This document shows, one piece after another, positions 16,224 to 24,367 of a DNA stretch of 64,000 nt. The notes beneath the pieces are model-generated. The model was not told the origin of the DNA and did no database searches. It was given only the letters and a program-made list of their open reading frames with translations. The position numbers and the translations under genes are program-made. This DNA comes from Methanomicrobium sp. W14. GTDB taxonomy: Archaea; Halobacteriota; Methanomicrobia; Methanomicrobiales; Methanomicrobiaceae. The stretch is from the NCBI RefSeq assembly GCF_017875315.1, contig NZ_JAGGMM010000002.1, positions 558,001 through 622,000 on the forward strand, written 5' to 3'. How positions within the stretch are numbered: position 1 is the first letter of the stretch; each line of letters begins with the position of its first letter.

Positions 16224-16980
16224 AGTGTGTAAATTTAGCTACTGATTCTCTCTCTCTCTCAAATTTATGTTGCAAAAATATAATTTTTATTTATATATTG
16301 GAAAATCCAGAAGAATAAATAATATCTCTATAATTTTTTATGAGTAATTAGGCAATAATAAGATAATATCTGATATAATTTTTAGACATTCCTGCATATA
16401 TACTTCTAAAAAGCGTGAAGTGGTAAAACATTAGAAACCCAGATATCCTGTTCTATCGGATTTCAACATTTATACTTTTTATTTTGTGTCATGCAGAGAT
16501 ATGTCAGATTATGATTCAGGCATTAAAAAAAGTATTTCGAGAGCTTTATTTGGTTAAAGTAGCGGGGTCTACCAGGAGTACTATAGCTATAATTAAAATA
16601 ACTGCAAAAATAAGCACAAACCACATCCTCAACTCTTTTATGTTTTTATACAGGTCTTTCATTTGATTTCATCTTTCTTTGTATTATAATTGGGTATAGA
16701 TGTATATACCAATATGTCTGAGTTTATTAAAGTGGTTGGATATATGCAAATATTTTTTTTAGATAAAAAGTCCGGGAAATCTTTAAATCACTTTCAATAG
16801 CCCGTGTTTCTGCTTTTATCTTCAATCAGCCTTGATATTAAAACCATTAAAGAAATATTTTTTAGAACCTGCCTTTTTGCAAGAAGTCCATGCTTAATTT
16901 ACGGTGGAACTTATGTTACAGCCAAAATCATTGCCAGAATTGTATATAAAAAGTATAAAAAAGCTGAATTTCAGGAAAAG
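16224..16980. other. AT-rich gap around a possible small membrane-protein gene
   Basis: It contains a short CT dinucleotide run (16246-16259), the 38-codon minus-strand gene listed separately at 16546-16662, and otherwise low-complexity AT-rich sequence. An open frame at 16804-17007 runs into the tRNA gene and is not believed. I see no insertion sequence ends or other RNA genes. Confidence 0.4.
16546..16662 (-). CDS. Small single-span membrane protein (38 residues)
   Basis: A short frame encoding a charged, amphipathic N terminus (MKDLYKNIKELRMW) followed by one strong hydrophobic span (FVLIFAVILIIAIVLLV, about residues 15-31) and a short polar tail (DPATLTK). The layout, positive inside then a membrane helix, is that of a bitopic small protein. 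On the minus strand a TATA-like ATTATAATAC lies about 15-25 bases before the ATG, and there is no strong SD, so the transcript would be leaderless or nearly so. It lies in a gene-poor stretch. Support is by composition only and there is no family match. Confidence 0.4.
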   Translation of the reverse strand: MKDLYKNIKELRMWFVLIFAVILIIAIVLLVDPATLTK

Positions 16981-17053
16981 CGCCCCCAACAGGACTCGAA
17001 CCTGTGACATTCTGGTTAACAGCCAGACACTCTACCAACTGAGTTATGGAGGC
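16981..17053 (-). tRNA. tRNA-Asn (GTT)
   Basis: On the minus strand a 73-base cloverleaf can be folded. The acceptor stem GCCTCCA pairs with TGGGGGC, with discriminator G; the D arm contains AGTTGGTAGAG; the anticodon stem-loop CTGGCTGTTAACCAG carries GTT for asparagine; and the T arm has GGTTCGAGTCC. The 3' CCA is not encoded. A TATA-like TTTATTGG about 33-40 bases upstream (near 17087-17093) fits an archaeal tRNA promoter. No intron is visible. Confidence 0.96.
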
Positions 17054-17124
17054 AATGCAATCTGCTTTTTTGCTCTGCAACTTGCCAATAAACGTCTACT
17101 TATTACCTTTTAAAGATTATGGAA

Positions 17125-17418
17125 TTAATCTGGACTGCTGTTCCTTATAGACTCAAGCTGTGAGATAAGGGAATCGATCTCCCTGTCCAGATTATCTATC
17201 AGATCCGAGGCTTTTTCCGTTGCTACAGCCCCAGAAGGCGAAGCCCGGATGTAACCGAGCTGTTCTAAGACCTTCAGTGAATAGCGCACCCTGTGAGACG
17301 GAATGCCAAGTATCTCCGAGAGCTTCATTATTCCGATGGGCTGGTTTTTCTGTACAACCCTTATTACCTCAAGGTGTCTTCCGACAAGTTCTATCTCGTT
17401 AAGCAGTTTTTGAAGCAA
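17125..17418 (-). CDS. Small winged-helix transcriptional regulator with a coiled-coil tail
   Basis: A 97-residue DNA-binding protein. Residues about 14-60 form a winged helix-turn-helix (HLEVIRVVQKNQPIGIMKLSEILGI with recognition helix PSHRVRYSLKVLEQLGYI), and residues about 68-92 form a leucine-rich helix (DLIDNLDREIDSLISQLESI) likely to dimerise. This architecture is common in uncharacterised archaeal regulators; the target genes are unknown. The gene stands just beyond tRNA-Asn on the same strand. A second open frame overlapping its start by 28 bases is not accepted. Confidence 0.7.
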   Translation of the reverse strand: MLQKLLNEIELVGRHLEVIRVVQKNQPIGIMKLSEILGIPSHRVRYSLKVLEQLGYIRASPSGAVATEKASDLIDNLDREIDSLISQLESIRNSSPD

Positions 17419-17623
17419 TTTGTTAAGCCCCGCTTTTTGTGAAAATAAATCCGGCCTGCACCATGAAGCATATATTTGCAGGTGCGCATTTCCTTGGCCG
17501 TTCTTTTTGTTTTTTTAACCTGTTTCTTTAAAATATCCGGACAGGATACCTTTTTGCATTTCAAACATTTTAAAGTAATCTTTTCCATGAAAAAGGTTCA
17601 AAAAATTTTTTGGGTTTAGTCTT

Positions 17624-17854
17624 TTAGTCTTCCTGTTCATTCAGCCATGCCTTGTCCTGCCTGTAATGCTTTCTGAACATCAGAGCTGTTATGACAGCCA
17701 GAACAGCGCATATGGCAGAGATCTGAATGCTGAATACAGGAATCAGGCCAAAAAAAGCCAGAATCGAAATTGCTACAAGCAGAAATACCGCATTAAGCAT
17801 CATCGTCAGCTTGGCAAATTTCATCTTGAGTGTTCTTTCAGCTGATGCATTCAT
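17624..17854 (-). CDS. Small two-span membrane protein
   Basis: A 76-residue protein with two hydrophobic segments (about 17-35, MMLNAVFLLVAISILAFFG, and about 41-60, FSIQISAICAVLAVITALMF) joined by a short turn. Its ends are charged (MNASAERTLKMKFAK at the N terminus, RKHYRQDKAWLNEQED at the C terminus), so both ends are probably cytoplasmic. It is divergent from the Xaa-Pro dipeptidase gene across 72 bases. No family is recognised. Confidence 0.55.
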   Translation of the reverse strand: MNASAERTLKMKFAKLTMMLNAVFLLVAISILAFFGLIPVFSIQISAICAVLAVITALMFRKHYRQDKAWLNEQED

Positions 17855-17926
17855 TATTAATACGAATTGTCTCTCTCTTGGTAAAATTACTTCTAAGTCT
17901 GAGTCGAATAGTAAGGGTACTGCATT

Positions 17927-19057
17927 ATGATAAATTCTTTAGACCAGTCTCTTGAGGCTGCAAATTCAAAAGCTTACGTTATGGTTGCATCTTCCGAAAA
18001 TCCTGATATGCGCTATCTTACAGGTTTTTCGGTGACCGACCCCCTTATCTATATCAGGCGTCATGGCGGTCGTGGTCAGCTTATAGTCCCGCAGATGGAA
18101 AAGGATCGCGCACTGTCCGAGTCGAAATGCGATGTAATCACAAGGGGAGAAGCAGGCTATTTCGATTACCTGAAATCCGCACCTGACCCTTATACGGCCC
18201 AGGCAGAGATGATCTCCTATGTCGCCGGAGGCGACATACTTGTACCCGCGGATTTTCCCGTTATTCTTGCAAGAGAACTTGAAAAGTTCTGCAGGGTAAG
18301 CGTTGACCGGGGCACGGTTGAGAAGATGCGCTCTGTAAAGACTCCGGGAGAGATTGAAAAAATCCGCGAATGCCAGAAGGCGAATGATGCAGTGATGGAG
18401 TTTGCGGTGAATAAAATCTCGGCTGCACTGGTTAAAAACGGAGAGCTGTATGACGGAAAAACACGTATGACTTCTTCGTATCTCAGGGGTGAAATAGAGT
18501 GTTTTCTCTTAAAAAGAGGATTTCTTGCAAGAGACACCATAGTCTCCTGTGGGACTGAGACCGCAATGCCCCACTGTACCGGAAAAGGTGTTCTTCTTGA
18601 AAATGAGCCGATTTTAATGGACATCTTCCCAAGCGACCTGAAAACCGGTTATTACTCGGATATGACCCGGACTGTGGTAAAAGGAGAACCCTCACCTGAA
18701 ATAGAGGATATATTCAAGACCGTATCTGAAGCAAAAAAGCTCGGTGAGAATATGGTTAGTGCGGGTATAACCGGAAAATCAGTCCATGATGCAGTTTCAA
18801 AGTTTTTTGAAGAGTCCGGATATCATACCGGTACCGAAGGATTTGTCCACAGCCTTGGTCATGGTGTAGGTCTTGCGATACATGAGTCCCCGTCCCTTTC
18901 ACCCTCAGGCGGAGAACTTGAGTGCGGAAACATAGTGACAGTGGAGCCCGGTCTGTACTACAGAAAATACGGCGGGGTAAGACTTGAGGATATGGGGCTT
19001 GTTGAAAAGAATGGATTTGACTGTTTTACAAAATCAAAAGAGGAGCTAAGAGTATAA
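17927..19057 (+). CDS. Xaa-Pro dipeptidase/aminopeptidase-like M24 peptidase
   Basis: A 376-residue peptidase with a creatinase-type N-terminal domain (about 1-135) and a pita-bread catalytic domain. The five metal ligands are visible: Asp in ILMDIFPSD and Asp in YYSDMTRTV (about 228-245), His in SLGHGVGLAIHES (about 310-320), Glu in TVEPGLYY (about 342) and Glu in GGVRLEDMG (about 357). It should remove N-terminal residues preceding proline or split Xaa-Pro dipeptides in the cytoplasm. The following map gene starts on its last base (TAATGG junction), so the two M24 enzymes form an operon concerned with N-terminal processing and peptide turnover. Confidence 0.85.
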   Translation: MINSLDQSLEAANSKAYVMVASSENPDMRYLTGFSVTDPLIYIRRHGGRGQLIVPQMEKDRALSESKCDVITRGEAGYFDYLKSAPDPYTAQAEMISYVAGGDILVPADFPVILARELEKFCRVSVDRGTVEKMRSVKTPGEIEKIRECQKANDAVMEFAVNKISAALVKNGELYDGKTRMTSSYLRGEIECFLLKRGFLARDTIVSCGTETAMPHCTGKGVLLENEPILMDIFPSDLKTGYYSDMTRTVVKGEPSPEIEDIFKTVSEAKKLGENMVSAGITGKSVHDAVSKFFEESGYHTGTEGFVHSLGHGVGLAIHESPSLSPSGGELECGNIVTVEPGLYYRKYGGVRLEDMGLVEKNGFDCFTKSKEELRV

Positions 19058-19932
19058 TGGATGACGAGATACTTGACTACTACATTCAGGCAGGCAAAAT
19101 AGCGAAAAAATGTCTTGACAAAGCGGCTTCAAAAGTAAAGCCCGGTGTTTTGATACTTGATTTCGTCAACGAAACCGAGGAAAGCATATTAAACGAAGGA
19201 GCTGGAATTGCATTTCCTCTGAATATTTCACGAAACGAGGCCGCGGCGCATGATACGGCTTCAGAAGGAGATATGAGGGAATTTATGGCAGGCGATGTCG
19301 TAAAGGTTGACCTCGGCGCTCATATAAACGGTTATGTGGCTGACACCGCGGTTACAGTTGACCTCGGAAACAACAAAAATTTGATTGAAGCCTCGAAAAA
19401 AGCCCTTGAAAAAGCAATTTCTCTTGTAAAACCTGGTATTACGACAGGAGAGATAGGGACGGCTGTTCAGGCCGAGATAGAAAAACTCGGGTTTTTGCCG
19501 GTATCAAACCTGACCGGTCACGGACTTGGCAACTTCCTGCTTCATGGAATTCCGACGATACCTAATGTGGCAATAAAAGGCGGGACTGTAATTGAAGAAG
19601 GTATGGCGTTTGCAATAGAGCCTTTTGCAACCACTGGCAGTGGGCAGGTATCGGACGGTCAGAGAATGGAGATATTCAGCCAGATCTCAAAAAAACCGGT
19701 CCGGCTTCCGAGCGAGAGAAAACTGATGAAAGAAATTGAAGAAAGAAAAAGTCTGCCGTTCTCCCGCAGGTGGTACAGGGATTTAAACTCCGATATAAAC
19801 ATAGTTAGACTCTGTCAGAAGGGGATCCTGAGAGGATACCCGGTTCTGCACGACATTCCGGGATCACTTGTGTCGCAGAGGGAGCACACGATGATTGTCA
19901 CAGAAGACGGCTGCATTGTGACAACAGCCTGA
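19057..19932 (+). CDS. map: Methionine aminopeptidase, type II (archaeal)
   Basis: A 291-residue dinuclear-metal enzyme that removes the initiator methionine from new proteins. Metal ligands follow the type II order: Asp in VDLGAHINGYVADTAVTVD (two Asp, about residues 85-102), His in LTGHGLGNFLLHGIP (about 152-166), Glu in MAFAIEPFATTG (about 184-195) and Glu in EHTMIVTEDG near the C terminus. The type II helical insertion lies between about 200 and 265. Length is normal for archaea. ATG overlaps the stop of the preceding peptidase, so translation is coupled. Confidence 0.93.
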   Translation: MDDEILDYYIQAGKIAKKCLDKAASKVKPGVLILDFVNETEESILNEGAGIAFPLNISRNEAAAHDTASEGDMREFMAGDVVKVDLGAHINGYVADTAVTVDLGNNKNLIEASKKALEKAISLVKPGITTGEIGTAVQAEIEKLGFLPVSNLTGHGLGNFLLHGIPTIPNVAIKGGTVIEEGMAFAIEPFATTGSGQVSDGQRMEIFSQISKKPVRLPSERKLMKEIEERKSLPFSRRWYRDLNSDINIVRLCQKGILRGYPVLHDIPGSLVSQREHTMIVTEDGCIVTTA

Positions 19933-20002
19933 AAAATGGACGGTTTGCTACAGGCAGAGATACCTATATTGCAATTAAAGAGATATATATTAGGTTGTAC
20001 GC

Positions 20003-21286
20003 ATGTCATCAGAAACAGATGAAAAGTCCCTGGATATAATGGAATTCTTACTGACGGCGGAGATACTGAATAAATATGATACACTGAATATGGATGATCT
20101 CCCGCCTAAACTCAGAAAAATTGCCGGTGAAAAGGGATGCAATATAGATGTCGAAAGGCCTGTCATAATAAGCGAAAGCGTTGCGGAGAAGGTTCTGGGA
20201 ATCTCCGGCGCATACTCCTATGTAAGCAGCAACCCCTTCGTAAAGTTTGACGATTTCGGCAAAAGGCTCAGTATATCCGCGCTTGATGCCGCTGCAGGGT
20301 GGTTTTTCAGGCAGAATACGACTGACCGCATAAAAGCCAACCCGGTTCTTGCATACTACTACGAACATATGAACATGGGCGGGATCTCATATCAGGAGTC
20401 CTCAGAGTCTATTTCAAGGTACCGTGATTCAAAGGAATATCTTGAAGCGAGGGTAGACGGAATTGTCGGAGATGACGAGGAGCTGAAAGCTGCAAGAGGC
20501 CTGATTCTTATAAGTTCCCCTGAAGAAGGGGAATACTCTCTTGCAGACCTTGTATGCACCCCGAGACAGGAGGAGACCATAAGAAAGATTGATATTGCAC
20601 TGAAAAATCTTGATTACCTGCGTGAACGCAGGATTTACGAGATAGGCAAGCTTCTCTTTGTAGGCCCTCCAGGAACCGGAAAAACCTCTCTTGCTCTTGC
20701 AATGTCAAAAAAACTGAAAATGCCTCTTTTGGAGGTAAGGCTTGCGATGGTAACCTCCCAGTACCTTGGTGAGACTTCAAAGAATATTGACAGGATATTT
20801 GACCTCGCAAGACGTCTTTCACCGTGCATACTCTTTATAGATGAGTTTGATTTTGTGGCAAGAAGCAGGATTACGGAGGACAACGGTGCGATGAAGCGTG
20901 CGGTAAATATGCTTCTTAAAAATATCGATACTATCAGTTTTGTTAAAAACGGAGTCCTTCTCATCGGTGCTACTAACCATCCTGCGATGCTTGATGAAGC
21001 TGCATGGAGAAGGTTTGACGATGTAGTCGAGTTCCCCCTGCCGGATTTGGAGATGAGAAAAGAAATACTTCTTAAAATAACAAAGGAACTTGACTGCACC
21101 TGCAATTACGATGAGCTTGCGGAGGATACCGAGGGCTTTACAGGTGCGGACCTGAAGATTATGATAAAAGAGTCAGTAATTTCGGCTCTGATGCGTGACA
21201 GTTTCGTAATGGACGAGTCTGATATAGAGCAGGGAATGGGCATAGTCCGCGACAGGGATAATATCAGGCAGAGCGTCTCAATATGA
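20003..21286 (+). CDS. AAA-family ATPase of unknown target
   Basis: A 427-residue protein. The C-terminal half is a classic AAA module: Walker A GPPGTGKTS (about residues 220-228), Walker B CILFIDEFDFVA (about 273-284), sensor 1 in LLIGATNHP (about 316-324), an arginine-finger pair in AAWRRFDD (about 332-339) and the C-terminal lid (TEGFTGADLKIMIKESV, about 375-391). The N-terminal 180 residues are not recognised, are probably helical, and may bind the substrate. It resembles proteasome-regulatory and FtsH-like AAA domains but has neither protease motif nor membrane segment. It shares an ATGA overlap with the next gene, so the two are probably functionally tied. A TATA-like box (GATATATATTA) lies near 19981-19992. 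Confidence 0.8.
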   Translation: MSSETDEKSLDIMEFLLTAEILNKYDTLNMDDLPPKLRKIAGEKGCNIDVERPVIISESVAEKVLGISGAYSYVSSNPFVKFDDFGKRLSISALDAAAGWFFRQNTTDRIKANPVLAYYYEHMNMGGISYQESSESISRYRDSKEYLEARVDGIVGDDEELKAARGLILISSPEEGEYSLADLVCTPRQEETIRKIDIALKNLDYLRERRIYEIGKLLFVGPPGTGKTSLALAMSKKLKMPLLEVRLAMVTSQYLGETSKNIDRIFDLARRLSPCILFIDEFDFVARSRITEDNGAMKRAVNMLLKNIDTISFVKNGVLLIGATNHPAMLDEAAWRRFDDVVEFPLPDLEMRKEILLKITKELDCTCNYDELAEDTEGFTGADLKIMIKESVISALMRDSFVMDESDIEQGMGIVRDRDNIRQSVSI

Positions 21287-22002
21287 AGATTACAGTTCTC
21301 GGTACCGGAGACACGGTAGGTACTCCCAGGGTCGGGTGCGAATGTCCTGTATGCACCTGGGCTGTAAGGGAAGGCAGGGAAAGGCTAAGGACATCTTTTT
21401 TGATTGAAGAAGACGGTCATAACATTCTGATTGACACCTCTCCAGACCTGAGAAGACAGCTTTTAAAACACGGTTCGCCTTATATAGACGCAATTCTGTG
21501 GACTCACGGTCATTACGACCATATTGCAGGTTACAACGAGTTTTACAGGGTCCAGTCCTTTCCACCTGCTTACGCCGCATCCCGTGCAATGGATGACATT
21601 GAAGGCTTCTTTCATTTTCTGCATTTTGAAAGGAAAAGGTGTACTCCTTACCAGCCGTTTGAAATTTACGGAATAAAATTCACGTTTGCGGAAGTCAATC
21701 ATCCGCCCATGTATACGTGCGGGGTTGTCATGGAGTACAACGGGAAAAAAATAGGCTTTACATCTGATACAAACGATGACCTCTGCGAAGAGACGCTGAA
21801 GGCCTTAAGCGGGTGTGACCTTTTATTCATTGATGCGCTGATGCCTCCTTCGGTTCACATAGGAAAGCACATGAATTATAAGGAAGCGCTGAATCTTGCA
21901 GAGAAACTTTCTGCAAAAAAATATTATATGGTTCACATGAGCCATAATCTTCCGTTTAACTGGAAGCATATGGCATCTGACGGAGAAGTTTTTGAGATCT
22001 GA
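21283..22002 (+). CDS. Metallo-beta-lactamase-fold hydrolase, PhnP-like
   Basis: A 239-residue hydrolase with the dinuclear zinc motif THGHYDHIAG (HxHxDH, about residues 66-75), a later histidine in AEVNHPPMYTCG (about 142), aspartate in GFTSDTNDD (about 163) and histidine in YMVHMSHNL (about 222). The N terminus has CECPVC (about 19-24), a cysteine cluster also seen in PhnP-type cyclic phosphodiesterases, where it binds an extra metal. A phosphodiesterase acting on a cyclic or nucleotide-like substrate is likely, but the substrate is unknown. It is translationally coupled to the AAA ATPase through a four-base overlap. Confidence 0.82.
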   Translation: MKITVLGTGDTVGTPRVGCECPVCTWAVREGRERLRTSFLIEEDGHNILIDTSPDLRRQLLKHGSPYIDAILWTHGHYDHIAGYNEFYRVQSFPPAYAASRAMDDIEGFFHFLHFERKRCTPYQPFEIYGIKFTFAEVNHPPMYTCGVVMEYNGKKIGFTSDTNDDLCEETLKALSGCDLLFIDALMPPSVHIGKHMNYKEALNLAEKLSAKKYYMVHMSHNLPFNWKHMASDGEVFEI

Positions 22003-22088
22003 TACAAAAAATTATTTCTTTCCGATTATTTCATTTTCTGACGACCAATACTATTATACTCCTGCGGGTCCCAAACGTATGGTTACTT

Positions 22089-22358
22089 ATGGAGATAAAA
22101 ATACTGGAGCTGACTGAGGAAAAAGCAAGGATTTCCTTTATAGGTGAAAATCATACATATATGAACACATTAAAAGAGGAGATACTGAAAAACCCTGATG
22201 TGGATGTGGCGCAGTATTACAGTGAATACACTTTTACGGACCCCATTCTTCTTGTTACAACGAAAAACAATGCCGACCCGATTTCAGTAATCAAAAATGC
22301 AGCTGCGAGTATCTCACAGTACTGTGCAGGGCTTATTGAACAGGTAGAAAAGGCTTAA
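22089..22358 (+). CDS. rpoL: DNA-directed RNA polymerase subunit L
   Basis: An 89-residue subunit equivalent to eukaryotic Rpb11/AC19, which pairs with RpoD (Rpb3-like) to form the alpha-like assembly platform of archaeal RNA polymerase. Diagnostic segments are ENHTYMNTLKEEILKNPDVDVAQY (residues about 20-43; the HT(F/Y)xNxLRxxL motif) and the C-terminal helix ADPISVIKNAAASISQYC (about 61-78). Length matches the family, and no other subunit gene adjoins. Confidence 0.92.
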   Translation: MEIKILELTEEKARISFIGENHTYMNTLKEEILKNPDVDVAQYYSEYTFTDPILLVTTKNNADPISVIKNAAASISQYCAGLIEQVEKA

Positions 22359-22522
22359 AATAAGTATCAACTAATCATTTTTTCCTGAGTTGTATTTTTT
22401 CTGCTTCATTTAGTGACGGCAAAGACCGTATAATGGTTTAAGTCGGAGTCCTGAAATTGTGCAGCGGACTCTGAAAATCATAAAAAAATCTGAAATTCTT
22501 TGTAATTATTAAAAAAAACGTT

Positions 22523-22545
22523 ATTATTGGTGCAGCACCAATAAT
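22523..22545. repeat. Perfect 11-base inverted repeat with a one-base centre
   Basis: ATTATTGGTGC (22523-22533) and its exact complement GCACCAATAAT (22535-22545) flank a single A. It lies in the convergent gap between rpoL and the flavoprotein gene. A two-way transcription stop or a protein-binding site are both possible. A second weaker inverted pair, GAGTCC/GGACTC, lies about 70-100 bases to the left. Confidence 0.55.
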
Positions 22546-22579
22546 CTGATTAAAAATTGAAAAGTTCCTGAAATTTTTT

Positions 22580-23128
22580 TCAGATCAGCTTTTTTCCAAA
22601 CTCTTTTGCTTCTTCAATTTTTTCGGGGAAATTTTTGATGTCATCAGGTTTAAGGCAGTGGTTCTGCCAGATATATCCTGCTTCCTTTATTCCGAAAAGG
22701 CTCATCGTCTGCTTCATGTATTCATATATCGGGCTGAAGACTTCATCACCGCACGAATTGCTGGTAAGAGCAAGAGCAAACTTCTTTCCCTGTGGGATTT
22801 TTGGCGAAAAATCTCCGTTTATAAGGGCCCACATACGGTCAATAAGTGCATATGCAGGTGCATTCATACGTGCAAAATATACAGGGGAGCCTATCACGAT
22901 TGCGTCCGCACCGGTGATTTTAGGATATATTTCAACCATTCCGTCCTTCTGGACGCATGTAGGATTTTCCTTGCAGAAACCGCATCCTTTGCACGGGTTT
23001 ATCTCCCTGTCAGTTAATCTTACCATTTCAGTATCGGCACCTGCCTTTTTTGCACCCTCTAAAACTGCTTCAACGATGGCCTGGCTGTTTCCTTTGCGTG
23101 GACTTGTTGCAATACCTAATACTTTCAT
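22580..23128 (-). CDS. Iron-sulfur flavoprotein (NADPH-dependent FMN reductase family)
   Basis: A 182-residue flavodoxin-like protein. The FMN phosphate loop is TSPRKGNSQAIVEA (about residues 8-21), and the compact cysteine motif CKGCGFCKENPTC (about 47-59; CxxCxxCx5C) is that of methanogen Isf proteins, which hold one 4Fe-4S cluster next to FMN. GSPVYFARMNAPAYALIDR (about 80-98) completes the flavin site. Isf-type proteins pass electrons from ferredoxin to other acceptors and have been linked to oxidative-stress defence. It is divergent from an HxlR regulator, with an inverted repeat in between, so redox- or ligand-controlled expression is likely. Confidence 0.88.
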   Translation of the reverse strand: MKVLGIATSPRKGNSQAIVEAVLEGAKKAGADTEMVRLTDREINPCKGCGFCKENPTCVQKDGMVEIYPKITGADAIVIGSPVYFARMNAPAYALIDRMWALINGDFSPKIPQGKKFALALTSNSCGDEVFSPIYEYMKQTMSLFGIKEAGYIWQNHCLKPDDIKNFPEKIEEAKEFGKKLI

Positions 23129-23143
23129 GCATAAATCTGGTAA

Positions 23144-23167
23144 TGTATACTGTATAAGTAGTATACA
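23144..23167. promoter_or_regulatory. Inverted-repeat operator in the flavoprotein/HxlR divergent promoter
   Basis: TGTATAC (23144-23150) and GTATACA (23161-23167) are exact inverted arms ten bases apart. The spacer and right arm include TATA-like sequence on both strands (TGTATAAG plus, CTTATACA minus), so a bound regulator would block both start sites. It lies 16 bases from the flavoprotein ATG and 8 bases from the HxlR ATG. Binding by the HxlR protein is inferred from position. Confidence 0.6.
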
Positions 23168-23174
23168 ACAAAAA

Positions 23175-23600
23175 ATGATAGATAGTATTAAAGAAAGTAG
23201 TGCATATCTAAAGGATATGCCTAATATTAAAAAAAATGCAGAAATACAGCCTCCATGCCCTATATACCGGATTCAAAGGCTTATCAGCGGAAAATGGAAA
23301 TTGTATCTCCTGTGGCTTCTGCATGACGGAAAAATGAGATTCGGAGAAATATACAGGAAAACTCCGGGTATTACCCAGTCTATGCTTACGAAACAGCTGC
23401 GCGAGCTTGAGAGAGACGGGTTTGTTGAAAGGCACGTTTTCACGGAAGTCCCGCCGAAAGTGGAATATTCGCTGACAGGCAGGGGAATAAGCTTCATGCC
23501 GGTAATGGAGCATCTTGCGGAATGGAGTATGGAAAACATTCCTGAAATAAGCGAAGCCTGCAGGGAAAATGTATGCGACAATCCTTACAGGGTGAAATAA
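23175..23600 (+). CDS. HxlR-family winged-helix transcriptional regulator
   Basis: A 141-residue regulator. The HxlR core begins at CPIYRIQRLISGKWKLYLLWLL (about residues 37-58), where the conserved cysteine and GKW motif are present. It continues through a helix-turn-helix (RFGEIYRKTPGITQSMLTKQLRELERDGF) and the wing (RHVFTEVPPKVEYSLTGRG, about 101-119). HxlR proteins are dimeric and often sense electrophiles, quinones or redox state through cysteines. Start ATG 23175 is used; ATG 23217 would remove a non-conserved leader and better fit the promoter spacing. A longer open frame reaching back through the flavoprotein gene is its antisense shadow. Confidence 0.85.
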   Translation: MIDSIKESSAYLKDMPNIKKNAEIQPPCPIYRIQRLISGKWKLYLLWLLHDGKMRFGEIYRKTPGITQSMLTKQLRELERDGFVERHVFTEVPPKVEYSLTGRGISFMPVMEHLAEWSMENIPEISEACRENVCDNPYRVK

Positions 23601-23620
23601 AAAAAGTCAAAAATATATTA

Positions 23621-24232
23621 TTATATTTTCTGTGTGAATGCAATCGATCCAGAAACTCTTGTAATTTTTATCTTAACCGTCTGGCCGGGTTTTGTGCCTG
23701 CAACATAGAGAGTGTATTTGCCTATTCTGGCCACCCCGTCACCGCGTTTCGAAAGGAACTGGATATCAACGTTCATCTCGTTTCCTTCCTGTATCTGGTC
23801 ATCGGGGCTTTCTGATTTGGCTCTTCTCTTTTTTACCGGCCTGTGGCCTCCGCAGGCATCGCACCTGAGAGTCAGTGTTCTCCCCTCTTTTACAAGCCTT
23901 GTATCAGGCTTTCCACATTCCGAGCAGATGACATAGTCTTCAGTATATTTACCTATCAGGTTTGTTATCTGTGATTTGTCAAATTTTCCGTTGAATATGG
24001 CTCTGCTGCCGTCAATTTTCCCGGCAGTTCCAAGTTCTCCCAGGAGATATTTCATCACGTGGTCGGGTTCGCGCCTGAGAGTTGATACGATATCCGAAAA
24101 ATTTTCGATGACTGTCGTTTTTCCTTCTATGTAGACCTTTGCGTCGGGCACTGAAAAACGGCCTTCATCACCTGATTTTTCCGTTATATTGCTGTATGCC
24201 TGCTTTAAAAGAGATTCGTATGGGTCGGTCAT
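23621..24232 (-). CDS. Translation initiation factor aIF2 subunit beta with C-terminal TRAM domain
   Basis: A 203-residue protein. Residues about 1-135 are aIF2-beta: an alpha/beta core ([31 protein letters not shown]) and a zinc ribbon ([15 protein letters not shown]...LRCDACGG, about 102-127, two CxxC pairs). After a basic and acidic linker ([19 protein letters not shown]) residues about 150-203 form a TRAM domain ([39 protein letters not shown]), an RNA-binding beta barrel found in archaeal translation and RNA-modification proteins. Beta joins the aIF2 trimer that brings Met-tRNA to the ribosome. The added TRAM should raise RNA affinity. It converges with the hxlR gene. Confidence 0.9.
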   Translation of the reverse strand: MTDPYESLLKQAYSNITEKSGDEGRFSVPDAKVYIEGKTTVIENFSDIVSTLRREPDHVMKYLLGELGTAGKIDGSRAIFNGKFDKSQITNLIGKYTEDYVICSECGKPDTRLVKEGRTLTLRCDACGGHRPVKKRRAKSESPDDQIQEGNEMNVDIQFLSKRGDGVARIGKYTLYVAGTKPGQTVKIKITRVSGSIAFTQKI

Positions 24233-24367
24233 GCTGTACTTATATGCTCTCTAACAGTAATTAAGTATGTTTTCATATTGTTTCCCTGTGAAAAAATGAA
24301 AAGGCGTTATATTCTAAAGTGACAATTATCAATATCAGTCAGGATGCTGACTTTTCGTAAATAAAAT

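Noticed and set aside
16246-16259. CT dinucleotide run considered as a repeat feature
   Set aside because: Only seven units, no further copies, and no sign of function.
17391-17588. 65-codon Cys/Lys-rich minus-strand frame
   Set aside because: It has a CxxC-like start but no SD, overlaps the winged-helix regulator by 28 bases in another frame, and shows no consistent zinc-finger spacing.
22635-23174. N-terminal extension of the HxlR frame through the flavoprotein gene
   Set aside because: It is antisense to a well-recognised iron-sulfur flavoprotein; the HxlR domain starts at about 23175-23217.
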